Assembly: GCA_937928385.1 (NCBI GenBank)
Contig: CALEZD010000103.1
Span: 1-64,000 of the forward strand
Reading direction: 5' to 3'
DNA length: 64,000 nucleotides
DNA from: an uncultured Bacteroidota bacterium
Lineage (GTDB): Bacteria > Bacteroidota > Bacteroidia > Chitinophagales > Chitinophagaceae
The notes under the pieces were generated by a model, which was not told the DNA's origin, did no database searches, and saw only the letters and a list, made by a program, of their open reading frames with translations. Shown here piece by piece: positions 17,968-27,103 of this stretch (position 1 is the first letter of the stretch; each line of letters begins with the position of its first letter). A program made the translations under genes and the position numbers.

Positions 17968-19172
17968 GCACGGCTGAATATTAGTGAAACATTACTGCCG
18001 CCAAAACCAAAGGAGTTGCTTAGTACATGGTTGATGTCCAGTTCCTTTACTTCGGTTACAGGGCTGATGCTCATTTCTTCAATAGGTGTATGGAAGTTCA
18101 GGTTGGGCCATGCTTTTTGCTGTTGTATTGCCCAGATGCTGAAAAGCGCCTCGATAGCCCCTGCAGCCGCCAGCGTATGCCCTGTATATGGTTTGGTAGA
18201 ACTGAATGCGGTTTCTTTTGAACTGAATAATCTTTGAATGGCTTTGCCTTCTGCTACATCGTTGTTGAGCGTAGCTGTACCATGAGCGTTGATGTAATCA
18301 ATATCACTCTCATTAAGCCCCGCCTTTTGCAAAGCAAGCTGCATGGTTCTTAACGCGCCGTCACCTTCGGGCGATGGTGCTGTCGGGTGATAAGCATCAT
18401 TGGTGTTGCTGTACCCGCTGAATACTGCCAGTATATCAGCGCCGCGTGCTATGGCATCGCTTTCTTTTTCCAGCAACAGGTAAGCGGCTCCTTCGCCCAG
18501 GTTTAGCCCGAAACGGTTGGCATCAAACGGGCGGCAGGATTCTTTGTCTACATTTTTCAGTGAGTTAAAACCATTCAAGGTAAACCTGCTCAGGGCATCG
18601 CAACCACCGCATATAGCACGTTGCACCACGCCATTTTGTATCATACGCGCCCCCAGTATCAGGGAGTTGGCAGAAGATGAACATGCAGTGCTGATAGTGG
18701 CTGTAAATGGTTTTAGCTGAAAATATCTTGCTATATTAAGGGTACTCTCTGCACAATCCAGTGTATCTATGTATTTGAGAAATGGCCCTTCGGTTTTTTC
18801 TGAAATGAAGTCAAGGTACATATCTTCTACAGAGCACATACCGCCTACCGTATTTGCATTTACTAATGCGAAATTGTTATCTGTAAAGAGTCCGGTATCG
18901 GTATTACTCATTAACTCCTGCATGGCAACCAGTGCCAGCAGGGTAGTGCGTGTATAGCCGTTATCTCCCGTGGGTAATCCTAAGAGTGCGGCCAACTGGT
19001 CGTTGGAATAATCAACTTCACCGCATACAAACTCCCCGGCATGTTTAGTACGTAGGTGCAGGGGGTGGCGCATCCCGGCTGTTTTGTTGATGAGGGCGCC
19101 GGTATGTTGTTCAGTACCACGCCCGAGGGCCGATATGATACCTGTGGCTGTGATGACTATCCTTTCCGCCAT
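17964..19172 (-). CDS. Beta-ketoacyl-ACP synthase (FabF-like, aryl-polyene/flexirubin type)
   Basis: 402 residues; condenses acyl and malonyl units on an acyl carrier protein. The catalytic triad is intact: Cys164 in STACSSSA, His297 in NAHGTATLNND and His332 in TGHTLAAAG. A longer frame opens at 19268, but it would overlap the ACP gene; the ATG at 19172 giving MAERIVITATGI matches family N-termini. The ACP gene lies 19 bases upstream and the degenerate ketosynthase overlaps its end, so the three form one operon. Confidence 0.93.
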   Translation of the reverse strand: MAERIVITATGIISALGRGTEQHTGALINKTAGMRHPLHLRTKHAGEFVCGEVDYSNDQLAALLGLPTGDNGYTRTTLLALVAMQELMSNTDTGLFTDNNFALVNANTVGGMCSVEDMYLDFISEKTEGPFLKYIDTLDCAESTLNIARYFQLKPFTATISTACSSSANSLILGARMIQNGVVQRAICGGCDALSRFTLNGFNSLKNVDKESCRPFDANRFGLNLGEGAAYLLLEKESDAIARGADILAVFSGYSNTNDAYHPTAPSPEGDGALRTMQLALQKAGLNESDIDYINAHGTATLNNDVAEGKAIQRLFSSKETAFSSTKPYTGHTLAAAGAIEALFSIWAIQQQKAWPNLNFHTPIEEMSISPVTEVKELDINHVLSNSFGFGGSNVSLIFSRA

Positions 19173-19191
19173 TATTTGTTTAACGCGGAGC

Positions 19192-19449
19192 TTATATCGT
19201 CCTGTGTTGTTGAATGTATTCGGCCATAGACTGCACAGACTCCAGTACCTTACGTCCTTCGCGTGCATCTTCTATCTTAATACCGTAGTTGCGCTCCAGC
19301 AGTACCATCAGCTCCAGCGAGTCAATACTGTCCAGGCCAAGGCCATCGCCAAACAGGGGGGCGTTATCATCTATGTCTGCGGGTTTCATCCCTTCCAGGT
19401 TCAATGATTCGATGATTTGCTGCTTGAGCGTATTTTTCAGTTCTTCCAT
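19192..19449 (-). CDS. Acyl carrier protein
   Basis: 85 residues, acidic and helical, with the phosphopantetheine site Ser41 in GLDSIDSLE. It differs from housekeeping AcpP (normally DSLD) and from the second ACP at 50746, so it is probably dedicated to the ketosynthase pair that follows. It begins 58 bases after sucA on the same strand; no separate promoter matching the consensus was found in that gap, so read-through from sucA is possible. Confidence 0.93.
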   Translation of the reverse strand: MEELKNTLKQQIIESLNLEGMKPADIDDNAPLFGDGLGLDSIDSLELMVLLERNYGIKIEDAREGRKVLESVQSMAEYIQQHRTI

Positions 19450-19507
19450 AATTTCAAAGTATCAGGCAAAAATAATAATATCGGCAAGTATTAGAGCTAT
19501 TAAGTTT

Positions 19508-22270
19508 TTATATCTCAAAAGCTTTGTTAACGATCAGTTCTTCCTGCTGCTTGGCGTGATACTTGCTGAAGCCTGTAGCAGATGCGGCACTTGCCGGGCG
19601 TGCGATATACTTGCCTACCGAGAAGTTTTCCTGGTTCATGAACAGGTAACCCGCTGCACCCATATTGCGGGGTTCTTCCTGCACCCATATCCACTCCGCA
19701 TTTTTATACTTTTTCTTCAGTTCGTTCAGTTGCTCATAGGGCAGGGGGTACAATTGCTCCAGGCGCACGATGGCTACATCTGTAATGTTTTCCTGCATCT
19801 GTTTCTCGCTCAGGTCGAAGTACACTTTACCGCTGCATAGCAATACTTTTTTCACTTTGCTTGCTGTCTTAATATTCGGGTCGTCTATCACTTCGTTAAA
19901 TCCACCTGTAGTAAATTCCTCAATGGTAGAGTAGGACCTGGGGTGTCTCAAATTGGCTTTTGGCGAGAAGTTTACCAATGGCTTGCGGAAATCCCACGCC
20001 AGTTGCCTGCGGAACATGTGGAACAGGTTGGCGGCTGTAGTAATATTTGTAACAATTATATTGTCTTCTGCGCAAAGTTGTAAGAATCTTTCCAGGCGTG
20101 CTGATGAGTGCTCCGGCCCCTGTCCTTCGTATCCGTGTGGCAACAGCATTACCATGCCGCTCATCTTGCGCCATTTGGTTTCGGCAGATACTATGTATTG
20201 GTCTATCACCGTCTGGCAGCCGTTGGCAAAGTCGCCAAACTGTGCTTCCCATATTGTCAGGGTATTCGGGTCGGCTATAGAATAGCCATACTCAAAACCT
20301 AACACAGCGAACTCGCTCAGTAAAGAGTTGTATACTTTAAAGGCCTCGGCATTATCACCGATTTTGCTGAGGCGGTTGTAGTTTTCATTTGTGTTCTCAT
20401 CGTGCAGTACGGCATGGCGGTGAGAGAAAGTGCCCCTTTCTACATCCTGCCCGCTCATACGTACGGTTTTGCCCTCATCCACCAGGCTGGCATAAGCCAG
20501 TAGTTCTCCCGTTGCCCAGTCGAGCTTCTGCTCGTCTTTGTACAGTTTTACTTTATCATCCAGCAGCTTCTTTATTTTACGCAAAGGTTTCAGCCCTTCG
20601 GGTATTTCCATCAGCTTATTAAAGAGTTCTTCTAATTTCTTTTTAGTAATCGCTGTCTTGGGCGAATGGCCGAAGTCTTCAGGCTTTGAATGCCTGAGGG
20701 TTTTCCATGCTTTTTCAGGTTCCTGCAATTTGTAGGGCAATGGCTTTTCTTTTACATCATCCAGTTTTTTCTGCAGGTCATCCCAATAGCGTTTCTCCAT
20801 TTCCTCAGCCAGCTTCCTCATTTCTGAGGCACCGGTATCAATCAACTGCTGCGTATATATTTCGCGTGGGTTGTGGTGTTTCTTTATCAGGTCATACAGT
20901 CGTGGTTGTGTAAAGCTCGGGTCATCGCCTTCGTTATGGCCGTGCTTGCGGTAACAAACCATGTCTATAAAAATGTCACCATTATATTTCTGCCTGTAGA
21001 GTATCGCCAGTTCACATGCTTTAATTACAGCTTCGGGGTCGTCACCATTTACGTGCAATACAGGGGCATGTACCATAGATGCTACGCTGGTGCAATAGTT
21101 AGCTGAGCGGGCATCGTGAAAGTCGGTGGTAAAACCAATCTGGTTGTTGATGACGAAATGCACAATACCACCTGTAGAGTAACCCTCCAGCTTGCTCATC
21201 TGCAACAACTCGTACACAACGCCCTGGCCTGCTATGGCCGCGTCACCGTGTATCAATATCGGCAGTACATTGTCATATTGGCTGTTGTATATAGAGTCTG
21301 CTTTGGCACGGGCAAAACCGGCAACAACAGGGTCAACTACTTCGAGGTGCGAAGGGTTGGGTGCCAGTTGTACATTTACTTCTTTGCCCGATGGTGTAAG
21401 TATCGTAGAGCGGAAGCCCAGGTGATACTTCACATCACCACTACCCATAGTGGTGTCCGGTGGCATGTATCCTTCAAACTCAGAGAATATCTGCTCATAA
21501 GTTTTCTTCAATGTATTGGCCAGTACATTCAGCCGGCCACGGTGCGCCATGCCTATTACTACTTCCTGTACGCCTGTTTCTGCAGATGCGTTAATCAGTG
21601 TATCAAGCGCCGGTATGGTACTTTCGCCACCTTCCAGGCTGAACCTTTTCTGCCCGATATATTTCTTGTGCAGAAACTCCTCGAACATTACGCCTTCGTT
21701 CAGCTTTTCCAATATCCTCTTTTTCTTGTCAACAGAGAGGTCAGTGTCCATCATTTTTTCGAACTCCTTCTCCACCCATTCGCATGTACTCTGGTCGTTG
21801 ATGTAAGTATATTCGATACCCACGTTGGCTGCATATATTTTCTTGAGGCGCGCCAGTATATCTTTAAGTTTGGCTTTGCCTAAACCCATAAAAGAGCCCG
21901 CATGAAATTCAGCATCCATGTCACTGTCATCCAGGCCAAAATAACTGAGGTCCAACTGGGGTTTACGGTCTATACGCGGCCTGATGGGATTGGTGGTAGC
22001 TATGAGGTGTCCGCGCTTACGGTAGGCACGTATCAGGCGGAACACACCTAACTCCTTAGACAGTTGCTCATTGCTTACGGGTGTCTTATCGGTACCTGCT
22101 GTTGCCTGTACGGATACGCCATTTCCGTTAACTTTTGATATAGCGAAATCAAATCCTTCAAAAAACTTCTTCCACTCACCATCTACAGAAGCCGGGTCTT
22201 TAAGAAAATCATTGTACAGCGATTCAACATAAGAGGGGTGTGAACTCATCACGTAAGAAAAATCTTTCAT
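19508..22270 (-). CDS. sucA: 2-oxoglutarate dehydrogenase E1 component
   Basis: 920 residues; thiamine-diphosphate enzyme that decarboxylates 2-oxoglutarate in the TCA cycle. It starts with the E1o N-terminal segment (Y-V-E-S-L-Y-N-D-F). The core holds GMAHRGRLNVL, the ThDP/Mg motif region IHGDAAIAGQG to NNQIGFTT, and C-terminal LLPHGYEGQGPEHSSARLERFLQL. Length is normal for OdhA/SucA. The partner sucB is not adjacent; instead an ACP and two ketosynthase genes follow on the same strand. Confidence 0.97.
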   Translation of the reverse strand: MKDFSYVMSSHPSYVESLYNDFLKDPASVDGEWKKFFEGFDFAISKVNGNGVSVQATAGTDKTPVSNEQLSKELGVFRLIRAYRKRGHLIATTNPIRPRIDRKPQLDLSYFGLDDSDMDAEFHAGSFMGLGKAKLKDILARLKKIYAANVGIEYTYINDQSTCEWVEKEFEKMMDTDLSVDKKKRILEKLNEGVMFEEFLHKKYIGQKRFSLEGGESTIPALDTLINASAETGVQEVVIGMAHRGRLNVLANTLKKTYEQIFSEFEGYMPPDTTMGSGDVKYHLGFRSTILTPSGKEVNVQLAPNPSHLEVVDPVVAGFARAKADSIYNSQYDNVLPILIHGDAAIAGQGVVYELLQMSKLEGYSTGGIVHFVINNQIGFTTDFHDARSANYCTSVASMVHAPVLHVNGDDPEAVIKACELAILYRQKYNGDIFIDMVCYRKHGHNEGDDPSFTQPRLYDLIKKHHNPREIYTQQLIDTGASEMRKLAEEMEKRYWDDLQKKLDDVKEKPLPYKLQEPEKAWKTLRHSKPEDFGHSPKTAITKKKLEELFNKLMEIPEGLKPLRKIKKLLDDKVKLYKDEQKLDWATGELLAYASLVDEGKTVRMSGQDVERGTFSHRHAVLHDENTNENYNRLSKIGDNAEAFKVYNSLLSEFAVLGFEYGYSIADPNTLTIWEAQFGDFANGCQTVIDQYIVSAETKWRKMSGMVMLLPHGYEGQGPEHSSARLERFLQLCAEDNIIVTNITTAANLFHMFRRQLAWDFRKPLVNFSPKANLRHPRSYSTIEEFTTGGFNEVIDDPNIKTASKVKKVLLCSGKVYFDLSEKQMQENITDVAIVRLEQLYPLPYEQLNELKKKYKNAEWIWVQEEPRNMGAAGYLFMNQENFSVGKYIARPASAASATGFSKYHAKQQEELIVNKAFEI

Positions 22271-22356
22271 CGTACTACCAGCAATTTGGTATGCTGCCTG
22301 TTTCTTTGTTTTTATTAATAAATCACATAAAAGACATGTTATCTTAATGTGAACTA

Positions 22357-22388
22357 CAAAGTTAATAGCAATTAATCAATTACAGCAA
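22357..22388 (-). promoter_or_regulatory. Predicted sucA promoter
   Basis: On the minus strand TTG (22388-22386), about 21-base spacer, TAACTTTG (22364-22357), leaving a leader of about 80 bases before the sucA ATG at 22270. Exact match to the -7 consensus. Confidence 0.65.
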
Positions 22389-22438
22389 GCCAAACCGTAT
22401 TAATACAAGGATTGTTGCATGAAAATATGTTTAATGCT

Positions 22439-24487
22439 TTAGCGCAGCAGGGTCCAGTTGAAGCCGAAGCGTATCATCGCGTTTTGTGCAGGGTAGCCTG
22501 GTGCGTTAATCAGGTTTTTACGGTCGCCAAAGAGCTGTTGCAACTGGTCTAACATAAGGTAGCTGCGGAACCGTTTTATCCTGAAGTTGAAGAAGAAAGC
22601 CCAGGCGGGGTCGTTGCTCAGCAGGTAAGATGCATCGTAGTAATACCTGTGAAACAGCGGGCTGTAAGAGGCGGTTTTATAAGGGCTGTGGTAGCGCAGT
22701 TGTATCCCCGTAGCTACCTGCAATGCGTTGCGGAATATATTCCCCTCGAAGCTCAATTGGTGGCGGCCCATCAACAGAGGTATGTTTACGGGGGCGGCTG
22801 CAGGTGTCTGTTGGTACATTAGTTCATTGTCCAGCACAATGCCCCTCCAACGGAATGCTTTTTGAAGTGATAGCTGCGTGATATTGAAAGCCGTCGCATA
22901 TTGGTCTGGCAACTGGCTTTGGTTCATATACAGGTAATTGCTGATAAGGTAGGTGCGTGCCACAACATTTAGGCTGTATTTGCTGCTTCCAAACCGTATA
23001 TGAGCCTGTGTTATGCTCTCTTTGCCAAAACTATTGGCAATTGTATCGAACTGGTTGATATATGTGGTGTAGTTGTAGGCGGGATTATTAATATTCTGCC
23101 GGATGCCTACTTCTGCTATGGCCCAGTCACCTAACTCTTTGCCTGCTGATACCTGCAACAGAGAATTGCCTGCTGCAGCACCTGTCAGGTAAAACTTTGC
23201 GTTTGCGCTGTAAAACCACTCACCTTTTTCCATAGCTTCCTTGCGTATCTGTGCGGTCAGATAGTTACTGGTGATATTGTAAAACTGTGCGGCTATATGG
23301 TAGCGCGTTGAAAAATTGTCAACCCGTATGCCCGCCCCGGCGCTGAATTGCAGCTGTTTTTCCTCTTTTCCTATAAAGCTATTGAGCAGTATGGTATTAT
23401 CAAAAGTATTCTGTTTCTGGCGGGTAAACACGGAATCCGAACCATCGCCCACAAAGCTTCGCGTAAAGAAGGGTGCGTACCTGAGCGAGTCAGGTCGCAT
23501 ATCCTTAAAAGTATATTGCTTGTTGCTGTGCCTGAAATGGTGGCTGATACCGAAACGCGGGGTATATTGTACGCTTACTTTGGTAGAATCCTCGTTATAC
23601 AGCGAATCTGTTTTGCCCCAGGAGTAACCATGCTGCACTACAATATGGTAGTCGCGTACAGAATTGGTGATGAGGGAGCGTGGACTTGATGACCCACCCT
23701 GTGATACGGCATTGGCATAGTTGATGTCCATGGTGCTGCGCTCGTTGTGATTGCTGTCAGTAAGCTGGCCTTCATCTGCAATGCCCCCGTTTTCGTCTTG
23801 TATGCTTTTGTTATATATAAGCCCCGCCTTCAGCTTGTACCGGCGGTTGACACTCTGGTAGTTGGTCGTCACCGAGCCCATGTCATGTACATTGCGTTGC
23901 AGCAGGAAGTATCCTTCTGAGCTAAGGCGGTTGTACTCAATCGCAAAATTCCAGTTGGGCTTAATGTTCTGGGTATGTAACACTTCCAGTTTTTGTTCCA
24001 GCTTACTGCCCAGGTTGAAAGAAAAGACCGAGTAGGGAACTGTCGTGTTGTAAAACTTCAGGCTATCGGGCTGAATATGAAATACATCCGCCAGGTTATA
24101 GCCCAGCGTCGGCCCGAAACGGTTTTCGGGAGTAAACATCAGGTTGCGGGCGGGTGAACCGTAATTGCCCAAATCCATCATCCAGGGCTGCAGGTATTTG
24201 CGGCGGTGAAAAGTGTGTATTGACGAGTCGGGTTCCATGCTCTTTTCAGAATGCAGGTATTTGTACCGCACTTTTATATTGATATTGTCTCCATGCCACT
24301 CATCAGTATTCGATTTGTCGAAGGCCAGTGAATCCTGTTTTTTTTCTCCGGGCAGGCCCAACGGTGCGCCGGGCTGTAGCTGGGCATACGCACTTGCAGT
24401 ACATAGCAACAGTATGAATATGGAAGCGGCCCTATATAATAAGGTGTTATGCAGCGCTTTATGTAGTGAGGCTTTCAAAGAACGCAA
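22439..24487 (-). CDS. Putative outer-membrane porin (Bacteroidota putative-porin family)
   Basis: About 680 residues with a signal peptide ending T-A-S-A-Y-A-Q and then a Pro/Gly-rich linker. The rest is alternating aromatic beta-strands typical of an outer-membrane barrel, ending in a strand with W-T-L-L-R. The YLQPWMMDLGNYGSPA and MFTPENRFGPTLGY segments recur in proteins annotated as 'putative porin' in Bacteroidota. The start is uncertain: there is no in-frame ATG, only TTG codons at 24487 and 24478, and TAACTTTG (24492-24485) overlaps the first of these. Confidence 0.82.
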   Translation of the reverse strand: MRSLKASLHKALHNTLLYRAASIFILLLCTASAYAQLQPGAPLGLPGEKKQDSLAFDKSNTDEWHGDNINIKVRYKYLHSEKSMEPDSSIHTFHRRKYLQPWMMDLGNYGSPARNLMFTPENRFGPTLGYNLADVFHIQPDSLKFYNTTVPYSVFSFNLGSKLEQKLEVLHTQNIKPNWNFAIEYNRLSSEGYFLLQRNVHDMGSVTTNYQSVNRRYKLKAGLIYNKSIQDENGGIADEGQLTDSNHNERSTMDINYANAVSQGGSSSPRSLITNSVRDYHIVVQHGYSWGKTDSLYNEDSTKVSVQYTPRFGISHHFRHSNKQYTFKDMRPDSLRYAPFFTRSFVGDGSDSVFTRQKQNTFDNTILLNSFIGKEEKQLQFSAGAGIRVDNFSTRYHIAAQFYNITSNYLTAQIRKEAMEKGEWFYSANAKFYLTGAAAGNSLLQVSAGKELGDWAIAEVGIRQNINNPAYNYTTYINQFDTIANSFGKESITQAHIRFGSSKYSLNVVARTYLISNYLYMNQSQLPDQYATAFNITQLSLQKAFRWRGIVLDNELMYQQTPAAAPVNIPLLMGRHQLSFEGNIFRNALQVATGIQLRYHSPYKTASYSPLFHRYYYDASYLLSNDPAWAFFFNFRIKRFRSYLMLDQLQQLFGDRKNLINAPGYPAQNAMIRFGFNWTLLR

Positions 24488-24531
24488 AGTTAAACGATTA
24501 GCGCATAAGTAGCCATAATGTATTGTGAAGC

Positions 24532-25095
24532 TTATTCTTCGCTGTAGCCCGGGTTGGGTACTTCGTTTACTTTCACTTGCACCCCTTCTTCCAGGTGCTC
24601 GTTAGGCAGTTCCAGGAAGTGTCTTTGTTCTATAGCATCTATAGCTGCTTTGCGTTTCAGGTGCTGGCCTACTATTTCTTTAATGCTTTTACCCGCAAGG
24701 TGCAGTATGTCATTCTTAAGGCGGAAGGCCCTGGCTGCTCGGGCGAAACCGTAAAACATAAGCGCCATTACCACGAAAATGGCATATATGGCAACTGTAA
24801 ATACCTCTATATTGAGCCAGCCCAGGCTGCGGTAGTCGGGTTTGTGGCGCAGGTCGGCCAGGATATAGAATGGATAAATTTTATCCATAAAGAACAGGGA
24901 AACGATAATACCCACTGCCAGCAGGTAACACAGTATCTCAGCAAAAATTAATCCCCCTTTGCTCGCCAGCCTTTGTGCGGCGGGCTTGCGCAGTGAAGTG
25001 CCCAGCGGGTCGAGTAGTTCCACCTGCTCATACACCATCTTTTTCTGCTCTTTGAAATCCCTTAATAAATCATCCTGCAATCGGGTGGATGTCAT
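24532..25095 (-). CDS. Two-span membrane protein of unknown function
   Basis: 187 residues. A charged N-terminal segment (about 45 residues) precedes two membrane helices (FAEILCYLLAVGIIVSLFFM and VFTVAIYAIFVVMALMFYGF), then a charged C-terminal tail with helix-forming residues (IKEIVGQHLKRKAAIDAIEQ) and an acidic end. Both ends would be cytoplasmic. No family is recognised. The FtsL-like length of the first part is not enough for assignment. It precedes the porin by 44 bases on the same strand. Confidence 0.75.
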   Translation of the reverse strand: MTSTRLQDDLLRDFKEQKKMVYEQVELLDPLGTSLRKPAAQRLASKGGLIFAEILCYLLAVGIIVSLFFMDKIYPFYILADLRHKPDYRSLGWLNIEVFTVAIYAIFVVMALMFYGFARAARAFRLKNDILHLAGKSIKEIVGQHLKRKAAIDAIEQRHFLELPNEHLEEGVQVKVNEVPNPGYSEE

Positions 25096-25117
25096 AGTAC
25101 TTGACTTGGTCTTAACG

Positions 25118-25147
25118 CAAATGTAATATTGCTATTGCTTAGTGCAA
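25118..25147 (-). promoter_or_regulatory. Predicted promoter of the 24532-25095 gene
   Basis: On the minus strand TTG (25147-25145), about 19-base spacer, TACATTTG (25125-25118), 22 bases before the ATG at 25095. It fits TAnnTTTG exactly. Confidence 0.6.
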
Positions 25148-25336
25148 TCCGGCGTGAAAAATAAGTTTCCACATTTTATGATAATATATGTTTATAAAAC
25201 CAACAGTTTTCGGAACTTTGCGCTTCTTATTACAAAGCTGCCGGATATACAGTATAAAACTGCTCATGTGTTTCCCCTTAACTATTACACATCTGCCGTA
25301 TTTTGGGTATAGGCGCTTTATAGTTTTTAGCTACAG

Positions 25337-26929
25337 ATGAAGAATAAAAAAGAAATTGACCGCAGGCGGACATTCGCCATTATTTCTCACCCGGATGCCG
25401 GTAAAACCACGCTGACGGAGAAACTGCTGTTGTTTGGCGGTGCCATACAGGTAGCCGGTGCGGTCAAGAGCAACAAAATAAAGAAGCACGCCACCAGCGA
25501 CTTTATGGAAATAGAGAAGCAGCGTGGTATATCGGTGGCTACATCGGTAATGTGCTTTGAATATAAAGACACGCTGGTCAATCTGCTGGATACCCCCGGC
25601 CACAAAGACTTTGCCGAAGATACCTACCGTACCCTGACCGCCGTTGACAGTGTGATACTGGTGATAGACAGTGTGAACGGGGTGGAGGAGCAGACCCGCA
25701 AGCTGATGGAAGTGTGCCGCATGAGGGATACGCCTGTTATCGTGTTTGTGAACAAGATGGACCGTGATGGTAAATACCCCTTCGACCTGCTGGACGAGAT
25801 AGAAAAGGAGCTTAACATCAGCCTGCACCCTATGACATGGCCCATCAATATGGGTAAGGAATTTAAAGGTGTATATAACCTGCACGATAAAACCCTGAAC
25901 CTGTTTGCCGCCAGCCAGAAAGCCACGGAAGAGAATACCGTACCTATACCTGACCTGAATGACAAACTGCTGGACGAAACCGTGGGTGAGCGCGATGCCA
26001 ACCAACTGCGCGAGGATGCCGACCTGCTGGAAGGCGTATATGGTGAGCTGGATAAAGAAGCTTACCTGAAAGCGCAGGTGGCCCCTTTGTACTTTGGCAG
26101 TGCGGTCAATAACTTTGGTGTAAAGGAATTACTGGATACATTTATCACCATAGCTCCGCGCCCGTTGGGCAGGCCGACCAGCACCCGCTTTGTGCAGCCC
26201 GATGAAGATAAATTCTCAGGTTTTATATTTAAGATACATGCAAACCTCGACCCCCGCCACAGGGACAGGATAGCCTTCCTGCGGGTAGTATCGGGCGAGT
26301 TCAAACGCAATACCTACTTCAAACACGTGCGTATGGATAAGGATGTGCGCTTCAGCAACCCCTACTCATTTATGGCGCGCGAGAAGGAAGTGGTGGACAG
26401 CGCTTACCCCGGCGATGTAGTGGGCCTGTACGATACAGGTACTTTCAAAATAGGCGATACGCTGTCTGAGGGTGAAGCCTTGCAGTTTACAGGCATACCC
26501 ACTTTCTCGCCGGAGATATTTAAAGAACTGGTGAATAAAGACCCGATGAAGACCAAGCAACTGGAAAAAGGTATCCGCCAGTTGACGGACGAGGGTGTGG
26601 CCCAGTTGTTTACCCAGCACGGGGGCAACCGCAAAATCATCGGTTGCGTAGGCGAACTGCAGTTTGAAGTAATTCAATACCGCCTGCTGCAGGAGTATGG
26701 TGCTTCCTGTGCCTTCAATCCCCTGAGTTTCTACAAGGCATGCTGGATAACCGGCGATAAGAAAAAGATTGACGACTTCGTACGCTTCAAGCAGGCCAAC
26801 ATCATGGAGGACAAAGACGGCAACCTCGTGTACCTGGCGCAGAGCGAATGGTTCCTGAATACGGAGAAGCAGAACAACCCTGATATCGAGTTCCACTTTA
26901 CCAGCGAGTTTAAGACCCAGATGGCGTAG
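25337..26929 (+). CDS. prfC: Peptide chain release factor 3
   Basis: 530 residues; GTPase that recycles RF1/RF2 from the ribosome. The P-loop is ISHPDAGKTT near residue 16, followed by switch motifs including RGISV and DTPGH, then the NKMDRD guanine-specificity motif. The C-terminal domains are RF3-like (GVAQLFTQHGGNRKIIGCVGELQFEV). The H-P-D-A-G-K-T P-loop and overall length separate it from EF-G. It is divergent from the small membrane protein gene. Confidence 0.97.
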   Translation: MKNKKEIDRRRTFAIISHPDAGKTTLTEKLLLFGGAIQVAGAVKSNKIKKHATSDFMEIEKQRGISVATSVMCFEYKDTLVNLLDTPGHKDFAEDTYRTLTAVDSVILVIDSVNGVEEQTRKLMEVCRMRDTPVIVFVNKMDRDGKYPFDLLDEIEKELNISLHPMTWPINMGKEFKGVYNLHDKTLNLFAASQKATEENTVPIPDLNDKLLDETVGERDANQLREDADLLEGVYGELDKEAYLKAQVAPLYFGSAVNNFGVKELLDTFITIAPRPLGRPTSTRFVQPDEDKFSGFIFKIHANLDPRHRDRIAFLRVVSGEFKRNTYFKHVRMDKDVRFSNPYSFMAREKEVVDSAYPGDVVGLYDTGTFKIGDTLSEGEALQFTGIPTFSPEIFKELVNKDPMKTKQLEKGIRQLTDEGVAQLFTQHGGNRKIIGCVGELQFEVIQYRLLQEYGASCAFNPLSFYKACWITGDKKKIDDFVRFKQANIMEDKDGNLVYLAQSEWFLNTEKQNNPDIEFHFTSEFKTQMA

Positions 26930-27103
26930 TTCTCACCATTATTGCCCGGTTTTCAATTAACCTTCTTAAATGCGGGTTAATAACCTGTTATTGTATTTAA
27001 TTTTATTTTAATGTAAATGTGTGTAAAAATACACATAAATCATATATTTTGTCAATTGACTTGATAGTCAATTGCTTTTATATAACATTTCAACCAGTTG
27101 TTT

